Shown here: one piece after another, positions 36,803 to 45,161 of the stretch
Layout of the letters: every line of letters begins with the position of its first letter
Numbering within the stretch: position 1 is the stretch's first letter
Assembly (NCBI GenBank): GCA_030691505.1
Contig: JAUYEG010000014.1
Coordinates: 18,339-82,338 of the forward strand
Length of the DNA: 64,000 bases
Direction of reading: 5' to 3'
Origin: Bacillota bacterium
GTDB taxonomy: Bacteria; Bacillota; Sulfobacillia; JAUYEG01
Position numbers and translations under genes: made by a program
Notes under the pieces: generated by a model
Seen by the model: the letters and a program-made list of their open reading frames with translations, nothing else
What the model was told of the DNA's origin: nothing
The model's database searches: none

Positions 36803-37715
36803 CGCGGGAGTGCGGTCCGTGGCCCGGTTTGACTATCATCTGCACCCGGACTTCTCGATTGACGCTTCGGGCACGGTGCGCGAATTCTGCGAGGCGGCTT
36901 TGGCGCGCGGCCTCGTTGACATCTGTTTCACCACGCACTGCGATACCAATTCGGCCCACGCGGCCGAGGATGCCTGGGTGTCCGTCGGCGGCAAGGTCCG
37001 GCCGCTATCGGAGCCCTGGCTGCCGGACTACCTCGCCGAAATCGAGGCTGCCCGGCGCACTTTCGCCGCGCGTGGACTGAGGGTGCGCGCCGGCCTTGAG
37101 GTGGACTTCTTCCCCGGCGCCGCGCGGGCTCTGGATGCGCTCCTGGCCGGCGTGCCGCTCGACTTCGTTCTAGGCTCTGTCCACAGGGTGGAGGGTTATG
37201 CGCTCTCCGACCGGGCGGGTGTGCGGGCATGGCTTGAGCGGTTCGGCCCGCGCGACGCCCTCGTGCGCTACTACGACCTGGTGGGCGAGGCGGCCGGCAG
37301 CAGCCTGTTTGACTGCATCGGCCATCTCGACATCTACCGGCGTTCCGCGGGGCTGGCCGGCGAGGAGCAGCTCGCTCTCCCCGGGGTAATGGACGCCGTA
37401 ACGCGAGCTCTCGCTGCACTCGTTCAGTCCGGAACGGGCCTTGAGATCAACACCCGCGGCACCTACCGCGCCGGGGCCGCGCACGTGAGCCCCGGCCCGG
37501 TCCTGCTCCGTCTCGCCGCCGCCGCAGGGGTACCTCTGCTCACGCTCGGAAGCGACGCGCACCAGCCAAGGGACGTCGGGCTGGGGCTTGACCTGGGCAT
37601 CGCCGCCGCGTGCGCCGCCGGTTTCCGCGTGCAGCACACCTTCGAGGGGCGCCGGCCGCAGGCGCAGCCGCTGTCAGCCGAAACCGCCGGAGACGCCGTA
37701 GCACGGTCACGGTAG
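36795..37715 (+). CDS. PHP domain phosphatase (histidinol-phosphatase-like)
   Basis: About 306 residues. Metal ligands of the PHP fold are present: DYHLHPDFS, TTHCDT, the glutamate in AGLEVDFFPG, LGSVHRV, LDIYRR and GSDAHQP. The order and length match HisJ-type histidinol-phosphate phosphatases (histidine synthesis), but several relatives have other phosphoester substrates and no his genes are near. ATG 36795 lies within the last codons of the GTPase gene; a GTG at 36819 is a possible alternative. The C-terminal 20 residues are Arg/Gln-rich and look unconserved. Confidence 0.75.
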   Translation: MSSAGVRSVARFDYHLHPDFSIDASGTVREFCEAALARGLVDICFTTHCDTNSAHAAEDAWVSVGGKVRPLSEPWLPDYLAEIEAARRTFAARGLRVRAGLEVDFFPGAARALDALLAGVPLDFVLGSVHRVEGYALSDRAGVRAWLERFGPRDALVRYYDLVGEAAGSSLFDCIGHLDIYRRSAGLAGEEQLALPGVMDAVTRALAALVQSGTGLEINTRGTYRAGAAHVSPGPVLLRLAAAAGVPLLTLGSDAHQPRDVGLGLDLGIAAACAAGFRVQHTFEGRRPQAQPLSAETAGDAVARSR

Positions 37716-37755
37716 CAGGTCTTCCGGTCCGGCCCGGCCCCTGACTGAGGCTGGT

Positions 37756-38148
37756 CTACTTCTTTTCCCGCAGCAGGTAACGAAGGGATCGGACGCTGAC
37801 CCCCAGGGCATCCGCCGCCGCCTGCCGGTCGCCTAGCGTGTGCGCAAGGGCGCGCCGGATGACCTGCTGAGCGAGATCCAGCCGGAAATGGGCCGCATCC
37901 TGGAGTATTGCCTCAAGATCGACGGACGCGCCGCCGCGCATCCTCTCGCGGTCCCCGTTGTCCCAGGCCGTGGGCGACATATCCAGGGCGAAACTACGGG
38001 CGAGCCGGTTGAGGATCTGCAGCTGCAAGTTGCGCAGCTGAGTCTCGCGGGCGCGCTCCTTGAGCTCCACGTAGTAGGTACGGCGCGAGGAATGAACGCC
38101 GGTAAACCGCTCCAGGAGTTGCTCCTTGCGTGTGATCGTATGCCGCAC
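37756..38148 (-). CDS. Small Fis-type helix-turn-helix protein
   Basis: A 130-residue protein ending in a Fis/HTH_8 DNA-binding domain ([20 protein letters not shown] followed by [16 protein letters not shown]), the type that closes sigma-54 activators and some sensors. The N-terminal ~60 residues are helical with heptad-like leucines ([29 protein letters not shown]), perhaps a dimerisation helix. No AAA+ domain is encoded, so it is either a stand-alone regulator or the remnant of a longer activator. Start GTG 38148 is weak. It lies directly downstream of a decayed alcohol dehydrogenase gene, consistent with a damaged region. Confidence 0.6.
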   Translation of the reverse strand: MRHTITRKEQLLERFTGVHSSRRTYYVELKERARETQLRNLQLQILNRLARSFALDMSPTAWDNGDRERMRGGASVDLEAILQDAAHFRLDLAQQVIRRALAHTLGDRQAAADALGVSVRSLRYLLREKK

Positions 38149-38225
38149 CCCCCGGCCTGCCGCCGCCCGCCTGCAGCCCCGCCGGCGGCCGTGTCCCCGG
38201 CTGGGTTTCCGCCAACTGCGCCTCG

Positions 38226-38935
38226 CCGGGCGCCGAGCCGGTCATCGCGGCCCGGAAGAGGCCCTCGATCTCTTCTTGGCCCATGTCGCGCGGGTTGGTT
38301 ATCAACAGGCGTCCTGAGGGGCGTTGCGTGCCAGGTGCTGGATTGGCTCTTCGCTGAGGCCGAGGCCGGCAAGCCGGTGCGGGATGCCGACATCGGCCGC
38401 GAGCTGCATGACCAACTCGATCACGTATGGCAGCAGTATCGCGTTGGCCGCGCCGTGCGGCATGTCCAGGACCCCCCCCAACTGATGGGTCATGGCGTGG
38501 ACGGCGCGCAGTATCGCGTTGGAAAACGCGAGCCCGGCGTGCAGGCTGGCCATCGCGGTTTTGGCGTCGGCGTTGGTCTGGCTGGCCACCGAGGCCGGCA
38601 GGTGCCGGGCCACCAGGCGGATCGCCGCAAGGGGCGTGGACGTCCGTCAGCGGGGTCGCGGCCAGCGAGACATAGGCCTCGATGGCGTGCGTCAACACGT
38701 CCATCCCCGTGTCCGCCGTCAGGCGGTGGGGGAGGGTGGACAAGAGCAGCGGGTCGCAGATGGCGATGTCCGGGATGAGGGGCCCATACGCCCCCGCAGA
38801 GCTCGCCTGCGGCGGTTTCCGGCCGGGTTCATCGTCCGGCGTGCCGGGAATTCGGCACAGGCGGTCGCAGAAATGCCTGGGAGCGATGCCCCGGCCTTTG
38901 CACAGGTCAGACGCGCCGCGGCCGAGAAGGAGCAA
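38226..38935 (-). pseudogene. Iron-containing alcohol dehydrogenase, truncated and frameshifted
   Basis: Reading leftward, one frame gives [20 protein letters not shown] and [20 protein letters not shown] (about 38782-38636). The homology then continues one frame over as [33 protein letters not shown] and NAILLPYV (to about 38310). After a stop it returns to the first frame as [18 protein letters not shown] (about 38305-38230). These are successive blocks of Fe-ADH, including the iron-binding histidine segment. There are at least two frameshifts, a likely internal deletion after NAILLPYV, and the N-terminal half (cofactor domain) is missing. The gene cannot be functional. Confidence 0.85.
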
Positions 38936-38975
38936 ATGCGCGGCAGACTAGCCGGCAGAAGGTGGTGAGGGGCTC

Positions 38976-41945
38976 GTGCCGGTCGTGCCGCTCGAGACCG
39001 TGGCCGCGGATCTGTCTCGCTGCGGATCAGGTCAGGAAATGTCCCGCCTGCGCGTCCGTTTCGGCGGCAAGGCCCTGGGCCTGGCCGCCCTCGCCGCTGC
39101 CGGCCTGCCTGTTCCCGAGGCGGTTCTCCTTGAGAGCGAGCTCTTCAGCGAAACGCTCGCCCATGACGCTACGTTGTCGTCCCTGGCCCCGGCCGCGGAG
39201 ACGGCGGTGCGGGCGGCGTGGGAACACATGCGGCGCAGGGGCAGGCGCCTGCTCGCCGTGCGCTCGTCAGGCGCAGTCGAGGACCTGGAGGGCGCGTCGT
39301 TTGCCGGCCAGGCCGAAACCGTGCTGGGCGTGACCTCGCTGGAGGCCCTGCGGTGTGCCGTCCTGAGTTGCTACCGTTCGGCGTGCGGCCCCAGGGCGCA
39401 GGCATACCTGGTCGCGGTCCAGGGTGGGGCGGAGAATGCCCCCGAAGCCCGCGGAGCCCCCGAAGCCCGCGAGGCGTCCGCAGCCCGCGGCCCTGAGTCC
39501 CCCGCCGCGCCGCCGATGGCGGTCATTGTCCAGGCTCAGATCCGTCCGGAGGTGGCCGGCGTGCTGTTCACCGCCGACCCCCGCAGCGGCGAGCGGGCGC
39601 TGCTGATCAACGCGAGCTACGGCGCAGGTGAGGTGCTGGTGTCCGGGCTGGTCTCACCTGACGCGTACGCTCTGGCGCCACTGCCCACGGGCCCGGTCAT
39701 CAGGGGCAGGCGGCTCGGCACCAAAGCCACCGCGGTCAGGTTTGACCGCCGGGGGCGTCGTCTTGCCCGGCAGGTGTCCGTAAGAGCACGGCAGCGTTTT
39801 TGCCTGAGCGACCGGGAGATCATCGCGCTGGCGGATGGCGCGGCGCGGATTGCTGCGGCGGCAGGCCGGCCCCAGGACGTCGAGTTCGCTGCCGCACGGG
39901 GCAAGGTCTGGTTTCTGCAGTCGCGGCCGCTGACGGCACTGCCTCCGGAGCCCGGTCCGACGGCGGGCGTGATGGGCAACGCCGGCGGTCTGCCGGATCC
40001 ATGGGGCTACAACGATTCCCTCTCGGGGGACTTCCTTTGGACCAACGTCAATATCGGCGAAGGCCTCCCGGGCGTGTTGACCCCGTTTAGCTGGGGCCTG
40101 GTCAGGGTGTTCTTTGACAGGGCCGCGCGGCAGGTGTTTGGTGTGCTTGCCGAGGGGGTGCCGCTCTTTGGCAACGTATTCGGGCGCCTGTACCTCAACC
40201 TGAGCGGCCGCGCGTCGGTCGTCAGGTCGGTGGCGTGGGTGCTGCCGGGCCCGCTCTTTGAAAAGCTCGCCAAAACGGCCTGGGAGGATATCTGGGGTCT
40301 TGTGCCGGACGGTCTTGGGCTGCCTCTCGTTCCCGTTTCACCCGTGGCGACCTACGCCCGCCTGCCGAGATCGGCGTTCCTCTTCGCCCGGGCGCTGTGG
40401 CGGCACCAGACCCGTTTCCGCCGGTTCCGCGCTCGCTCCGCGGGGGACGTGAGGATGCTCCGGGAGCGGCTTGCAGGTGCAACGGATCCAGGGGCGCTCG
40501 CTGATCTGTGGGCGGCGGAAATCGAGCCCCGGTTGTTGCTGGCCGGGATGATGGTCATGTTCACCGCGGCTGCGACCGCCGCGTCGCAAAAGCAGCTGGT
40601 CCTGAGCCGGCCGTTGCTGCGCTACGGCGATGAGGCTTCGATGTCCCGGATCATGGCCGGGGTAGGGGGGCTCGAGAGCGTCGCCCCGACCCTTGAGCTC
40701 TGGGAGCTTTCCCGGGTGGCTACGGCCTCGCCGGCGATTGTGGACCTGCTGCAGGCCGGTGAGCCTGACGGGCGGCTGGCGGATGGCGGCTTTGTTGGCC
40801 GGGTGCGGGCGTCAAGCGGCGGTGAGCAGTTCGCGGCGAAACTGGCCGGCTTCCTCGACCGCCATGGGCACCGGAGCGATACGGAGTTCGAAGCGGCCAG
40901 CCCCGGCTGGGCGGAAGACCCCTCGCCGGTGCTTGCCGCCCTACGGCTCTACCTCCAACTGCCGGAGGCTGAGGGGCCGGTCGCGGCGCAGGCCGCGCGC
41001 GTCAGCGAGGCCCGTGCGGAGCTGGCGCGGATCCGCAGCAGGGCCGGGTGGCGGGCCGGGACGATCGCCAGACAGATGGTCCAGATACACCACGCCAACC
41101 TGCTGCGCCGGGAGGAGGCCCGAAGTCTGCTCGTACTGTGGGCCAGTCTTGGGCGTCCGTTTGCCCTGGCCGCCGGCCGTCTCCTGGCTGAGCGGGGCTG
41201 CCTGTCACATGATGAGCAGGTCTTTCACCTTGAGCTCGGCGAAGTGCTGGCCGCGCTCCGCGGGGCGGGTCGGCCCGGAGCGGCCGGCTGGGCCTACGTC
41301 GCGGCCAGGCGGGGGGAACGATACCGCTTCTACGGCAAGCTTCCCGACCCGCCCAGCGTTTTTCGCGGTCAGGTGCTGGCGGACGCGCTCGGCCGCCCGG
41401 ACGGTGGCACCCGGGATCCCGGCCGCCACCGCGACGAGCTCGGAAGGACCGTCCTGCGCGGTCTGCCCGCCAGCCCGGGACGTGTGCGGGGCCTGGTCCG
41501 GCGGCTCGACAGCCCGCGTCAGGCAGGGCTTGTGCGGCGCGGCGACATTCTCGTGACCAGGTCGGCCAACGTCGGGTGGACGATCATCTTCCAGACCCTC
41601 GGCGCGGTGGTGACCGATGTCGGCGCGCCTTTCTCGCATGCGGCGATAGTCATCCGCGAGCTCCATCGCCCGGCCGTGGTCGACACCAAGCGGGCAACGG
41701 CGGTCCTGGGCGACGGGGATCTGGTGCTTGTCGACGGGGACCGGGGCCTGGTGACCCGGCTGCTGCGGCGGAGGCTGCGGCGCAGGGGACAGCGGCGGGG
41801 GCGGACGCAACGGCAGTCGGAGCAGGCAGGTCAGGTAGGGCAGGCCGGACAGGCAGGGCAGGAGGCCGCGTCTGAACCGGGGGCCGGCTGGGTCCGTTTC
41901 GGCCGTGCGCGGCGGACGGCGCGTTCGCGCAGCGGAGGCATATAG
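38976..41945 (+). CDS. PEP synthase/rifampin-phosphotransferase-like enzyme
   Basis: A 989-residue dikinase-type protein. Residues ~20-325 form the ATP-grasp nucleotide domain (VRSSGAVEDLEGASFAGQAE, QAQIRPEVAGVLFTADP, QDVEFAAARGKVWFLQSRPL). The C-terminal swivelling domain carries the phospho-histidine in VGAPFSHAAIVIRELHRPAV. The ~500-residue middle starts with WTNVNIGEGLPGVLTPFSWG, typical of rifampin phosphotransferase relatives and not of PpsA, so the acceptor is probably a small molecule. There is no PEP-binding barrel. Repetitive linkers occur at about residues 150-180 and near the C-terminus. GTG 38976 follows GAAGGTGGTGAGG. The real substrate is unknown. Confidence 0.75.
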   Translation: MPVVPLETVAADLSRCGSGQEMSRLRVRFGGKALGLAALAAAGLPVPEAVLLESELFSETLAHDATLSSLAPAAETAVRAAWEHMRRRGRRLLAVRSSGAVEDLEGASFAGQAETVLGVTSLEALRCAVLSCYRSACGPRAQAYLVAVQGGAENAPEARGAPEAREASAARGPESPAAPPMAVIVQAQIRPEVAGVLFTADPRSGERALLINASYGAGEVLVSGLVSPDAYALAPLPTGPVIRGRRLGTKATAVRFDRRGRRLARQVSVRARQRFCLSDREIIALADGAARIAAAAGRPQDVEFAAARGKVWFLQSRPLTALPPEPGPTAGVMGNAGGLPDPWGYNDSLSGDFLWTNVNIGEGLPGVLTPFSWGLVRVFFDRAARQVFGVLAEGVPLFGNVFGRLYLNLSGRASVVRSVAWVLPGPLFEKLAKTAWEDIWGLVPDGLGLPLVPVSPVATYARLPRSAFLFARALWRHQTRFRRFRARSAGDVRMLRERLAGATDPGALADLWAAEIEPRLLLAGMMVMFTAAATAASQKQLVLSRPLLRYGDEASMSRIMAGVGGLESVAPTLELWELSRVATASPAIVDLLQAGEPDGRLADGGFVGRVRASSGGEQFAAKLAGFLDRHGHRSDTEFEAASPGWAEDPSPVLAALRLYLQLPEAEGPVAAQAARVSEARAELARIRSRAGWRAGTIARQMVQIHHANLLRREEARSLLVLWASLGRPFALAAGRLLAERGCLSHDEQVFHLELGEVLAALRGAGRPGAAGWAYVAARRGERYRFYGKLPDPPSVFRGQVLADALGRPDGGTRDPGRHRDELGRTVLRGLPASPGRVRGLVRRLDSPRQAGLVRRGDILVTRSANVGWTIIFQTLGAVVTDVGAPFSHAAIVIRELHRPAVVDTKRATAVLGDGDLVLVDGDRGLVTRLLRRRLRRRGQRRGRTQRQSEQAGQVGQAGQAGQEAASEPGAGWVRFGRARRTARSRSGGI
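39438..39471. repeat. 18-base-period repeat in the dikinase-like gene
   Basis: GCCCCCGAAGCCCGCG occurs at 39438-39453 and again at 39456-39471, a period of 18 bases, with further degenerate Ala/Pro/Glu/Arg codons after it. It keeps the frame and encodes an APEARGAPEAREAS-type linker inside the ATP-grasp domain. Confidence 0.85.
41823..41867. repeat. Five 9-base units at the 3' end of the dikinase-like gene
   Basis: CAGGCAGGT, CAGGTAGGG, CAGGCCGGA, CAGGCAGGG and CAGGAGGCC follow each other in frame and encode a Gln-Ala/Val-Gly linker beyond the last conserved domain. Confidence 0.85.
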
Positions 41946-41983
41946 TGAGAAGCCTAGATGCAGCCAAGCAGGAGGGATGCGAC

Positions 41984-43198
41984 ATGGGCGGATTGTCGGC
42001 GGCCGGCGGAATGAAGCAAGGGCTACTTCACTTCCTGCATGCCAGCGAAGGCGAGATGATCTCGCTGCTCGAGCGCGTCGTCAATGTCGACTCAGGCACC
42101 GGTCAGGTTGAGGGGCTTAACCAGGTAGCGGACATCTACCGCGCGGAACTGGAGCGGTCCGGCGTACGGGCGGAGATAGTGCAGGCCGCGCAGGGAAACC
42201 ACGTCTTGGGCAGGAGGCCAGGCGAAAACGGCAAGGCAGACCCGGCCGGCCCCTCCGGCAAGCCGGCCATATCGCTGGTCATCGGGCACATGGACACGGT
42301 GTTTCCAGCGGGAACCGTGGCCCAAAGGCCGTTTCGGATCGAGGGGCGGTGCGCGTTCGGGCCGGGCGTGGAGGACATGAAGAGCGGGCTGGTGTGCGCG
42401 GTCTTTGCTGCACGGGCTCTTGAGCAGCTTGGACTGTGGCCGGGGCATGACGTCCGCTTTTTCTTCAATGCTGACGAGGAGGTCCGCTCGCCGACGTCGG
42501 CACACATCTTTGCCCGCGAGGGCGGGCTTGCGGATGAGGTGTACGTGCTTGAGGGCGCCCGCGACGATGGGTCGGTTGTGACAGCGCGCAAGGGCAGCGC
42601 CCGTTTTCAGCTCACCGTCTCCGGACGCCCGTCGCATTCCGGGGCCAACCATGCCGCCGGGCGCAGCGCCGTCAAGGCCCTGGCCCATAAGATCCTGGAG
42701 CTCGAGGCCCTGACGGACTACGGCCGAGGAATCACCGTGAACGTCGGCGTCGTGAGAGGCGGAATGACGTTCAACACCGTGCCCGCCGAGGCGTGGTGCG
42801 ATCTCGACGTCCGCGTGCCCGACCCCGAGATAGCCGCTCAGACGGTCGAGGCGGTGCGCCGCATCGCCGCCGCGGAGCACGTCCCGGGCACGACCACACG
42901 GCTCGAAGGGGGAATCACGCGTCCGCCCATGGTCCGGACGGACAAGATCGCCCGGTTGTTTCTGGCCGTGCGCGGGCTGGCCGCGCTGATCGGGCGCGAC
43001 CTTACCGAGAGCACCACGGGAGGCGGGTCCGACGGGTGCCTGACGGCGGCCGCCGGCGCGCCTACGCTGGACGGTCTCGGCCCCAAGGGCGGTTGGGCGC
43101 ACACGCCTGACGAGTACCTTGAGCTCGACTCGCTGGTGCCATGCGCGGCGCTGCTGGCCATGGCCCTGGCGACCGGGCCCCACGTCCGCCGCGCCTGA
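41984..43198 (+). CDS. M20 family metallopeptidase (CPG2-like)
   Basis: A 404-residue zinc peptidase of the glutamate carboxypeptidase/ArgE group. The zinc ligands are in GHMDTVF, GVEDMKSG and DEEVRSP (with the catalytic glutamate pair), and the lid domain starts at ARKGSARFQLTVSGRPSHSG. The final histidine ligand is likely in KGGWAHTPDEY. The start ATG 41984 is behind GCAGGAGGG; an in-frame GTG at 41945 overlapping the upstream stop is less supported. It likely releases C-terminal glutamate or hydrolyses N-acyl amino acids, in keeping with the peptide-utilising setting. Confidence 0.88.
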   Translation: MGGLSAAGGMKQGLLHFLHASEGEMISLLERVVNVDSGTGQVEGLNQVADIYRAELERSGVRAEIVQAAQGNHVLGRRPGENGKADPAGPSGKPAISLVIGHMDTVFPAGTVAQRPFRIEGRCAFGPGVEDMKSGLVCAVFAARALEQLGLWPGHDVRFFFNADEEVRSPTSAHIFAREGGLADEVYVLEGARDDGSVVTARKGSARFQLTVSGRPSHSGANHAAGRSAVKALAHKILELEALTDYGRGITVNVGVVRGGMTFNTVPAEAWCDLDVRVPDPEIAAQTVEAVRRIAAAEHVPGTTTRLEGGITRPPMVRTDKIARLFLAVRGLAALIGRDLTESTTGGGSDGCLTAAAGAPTLDGLGPKGGWAHTPDEYLELDSLVPCAALLAMALATGPHVRRA

Positions 43199-43287
43199 GC
43201 CCGAGGGCGCTCGGTCCGGTCCGCGCAGGCACGAGTTGCAGCGATGCAGCGGCGCCGCGGATCGCGGCCGCGTGCCGAATGCTCCGT

Positions 43288-43320
43288 CTCGCCCGGGTAG
43301 ACACTAGCCCGGGCGAGGTG
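43288..43320 (+). promoter_or_regulatory. Hairpin overlapping the symporter ribosome binding site
   Basis: CTCGCCCGGG (43288-43297) pairs perfectly with CCCGGGCGAG (43308-43317). The right arm ends inside the Shine-Dalgarno sequence GAGGTGAG (43315-43322) of the symporter gene starting at 43326, so folding could hide it. It may instead act as a terminator for the peptidase transcript. Confidence 0.6.
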
Positions 43321-43325
43321 AGTTC

Positions 43326-45161
43326 TTGGCGGGCATACTGGCCGATCCCACCGCTCTGCTTGAGCGCTGGGCCAACTACATCTGGTCGCCACCAATGCTC
43401 GTGCTGCTGCTCGGCACGGGTCTCTTTCTGACGCTCAGGCTGCGGTTTCTGCCGCAACGGTGGCTGCTGCCCGCGGTCCGGATGCTGATCCTGTGCGGCC
43501 GGGAGGGCCGGCGACGGCCCGCGGTTCCGTGGCCTCGCACGCCCGCGCCCACACCCACGCCCGCGGCCGGCCAACCGGTGCCAAGGGAGCGTCCCATCGA
43601 AAGGGCCCGCCGGATAGCTTCGGCGCTGGCGCCGGTCCTGCACGCCCAGCCGGGCACGGTGTCCGCTCTCGCCGCCTGCCGCGCGCCGGAGCGCGCCGAG
43701 GGGGATATCTCCAGTTTTCAGGCCTTGAGCACCGCGCTGGCGGCCACGGTCGGCACCGGCAACATCGTCGGGGTGGCGACCGCGATCTCGCTCGGCGGAC
43801 CGGGTGCGGTGCTGTGGATGTGGGTCACGGCGGTCCTCGGCTCGGCGACCAAGTTCTCGGAAGCGGTGCTGGCCTTGGCGCACAGGCGGCGGCTGCCCGG
43901 CGGGACGTTCGCCGGTGGGCCGATGTACTACATCCGCGAGGCGGTGCCGGCCCGGCTGGCGTGGCTCGGCGGGGCGTTCGCCCTGGTGACCTCGTTCGCG
44001 GCCTTCGGCACCGGCAACATGGTGCAGGCCAATGCGATCGCCCAGGGCCTGCTCGCGAGTTTCCGCATCCCGCTCGCCGCCACGGGTATCGCGCTCGCCG
44101 CGCTGACCGGGGTGGTCATACTCGGGGGGGTACGGCGCATCGGCCGCGTGGCTGCCACGGTGGTGCCTGCGATGACCCTGCTCTATGCCCTGGCAGCGTT
44201 TTGGGCGATATGGCGCGGCAGGGCGCTGCTGCCCCCCGCAGTGGCGTCCATATTCCGCGGCGCTTTTACCGGCACGGCGGCGCGGGGCGGTTTCGCCGGG
44301 GCCACGGTTGCCCTCACGCTGCGGGCCGGCGTGGCCCGCGGGCTGCTGTCCAACGAGGCGGGCCTCGGGAGCTCGCCGATCGCCCACGCGGCGGCGGTTG
44401 CCAGCGAGCCGGTCGAAGAAGGCATGGTCGCGATGCTGGCGACATACCTTGACACGCTCTTTATCGGCACGTTGACGGCGATGGTCATCCTGACCTCCGG
44501 CGTGTTCGGGACGGGAGCCAACGGCTCGGCGCTGAGCGCATCGGCGTTCCGGACGGCGCTGCCCGGTGCCGGCGACCTGGTCGTGACGTTGGGGCTGGTT
44601 TTCTTCGCCTTTACGACCATCATCGGGTGGGCCTACTACGGCGAGCGCTCGGTCGAGTTCCTGTTTGGCGAACGTGCGACCGTTCCATATCGCATACTCT
44701 GGACTCTGGTGGTTTTCGTCGGGGCGTCGAGCCAGGTCCGCGCGGTCTGGGCGGCGGCGGACATCATGAACGGCCTCATGGCCCTGCCGAACCTCCTCGG
44801 GCTCCTGCTGCTTAGCGGCGCGGTCGCGTCGGCCGCGCGGGCGTACGAAGCCGGGCGGGTCGGCCGGGGTGGCGGTGGGGACGGGGGCGGCCGAACGCAG
44901 GGGACGCCGGGCCGCGGCGAGAAGGACGTGACATGGCTAGGCGAGGCTCATCGAATAGAGGAACCAGGCCCAGGCCGCCGGGGCGACGGTCCGCAGGCGA
45001 CGTGGGGCGGGCGCACCGAGGGCCGCCGGCGGGGCGCGCGCGCGACCCGCTGCCGGCCGGCGTGGTCGCAGATCCCTGGCCGCATCTCCTTTCGGCAACG
45101 AAGAAGCAGCTTCACGGCTGGCCGGCCGGCAAGCGCGACTGCACCGCGGAAAGGCTGCTGA
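43326..45161 (+). CDS. Sodium:alanine symporter family protein (AGCS)
   Basis: A 611-residue membrane transporter of the AGCS family, importing alanine or glycine with sodium. The first helix (MLVLLLGTGLFLTLRLRFLP), the hallmark TVGTGNIVGVATAISLGGPG, FSEAVLA, NEAGLGSSPIAHAAA and the late YYGERSVEFLFG are present. Two features are odd. About 60 residues rich in Pro/Arg are inserted between helix 1 and the GTGN motif. After the last helix (~residue 515) there is a ~95-residue basic tail whose coding sequence overlaps the next gene by up to 229 bases. TTG 43326 follows GAGGTGAG. Confidence 0.88.
   Translation: MAGILADPTALLERWANYIWSPPMLVLLLGTGLFLTLRLRFLPQRWLLPAVRMLILCGREGRRRPAVPWPRTPAPTPTPAAGQPVPRERPIERARRIASALAPVLHAQPGTVSALAACRAPERAEGDISSFQALSTALAATVGTGNIVGVATAISLGGPGAVLWMWVTAVLGSATKFSEAVLALAHRRRLPGGTFAGGPMYYIREAVPARLAWLGGAFALVTSFAAFGTGNMVQANAIAQGLLASFRIPLAATGIALAALTGVVILGGVRRIGRVAATVVPAMTLLYALAAFWAIWRGRALLPPAVASIFRGAFTGTAARGGFAGATVALTLRAGVARGLLSNEAGLGSSPIAHAAAVASEPVEEGMVAMLATYLDTLFIGTLTAMVILTSGVFGTGANGSALSASAFRTALPGAGDLVVTLGLVFFAFTTIIGWAYYGERSVEFLFGERATVPYRILWTLVVFVGASSQVRAVWAAADIMNGLMALPNLLGLLLLSGAVASAARAYEAGRVGRGGGGDGGGRTQGTPGRGEKDVTWLGEAHRIEEPGPGRRGDGPQATWGGRTEGRRRGARATRCRPAWSQIPGRISFRQRRSSFTAGRPASATAPRKGC

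Noticed and set aside
41823..41867. Short regular repeats considered as CRISPR
   Set aside because: The 9-base period without spacers is a coding minisatellite; no CRISPR-like repeat/spacer pattern or cas gene exists in the window.
38976..41945. Annotation as phosphoenolpyruvate synthase
   Set aside because: The PEP-binding barrel with its catalytic motifs is missing and the middle region matches rifampin-phosphotransferase relatives better.
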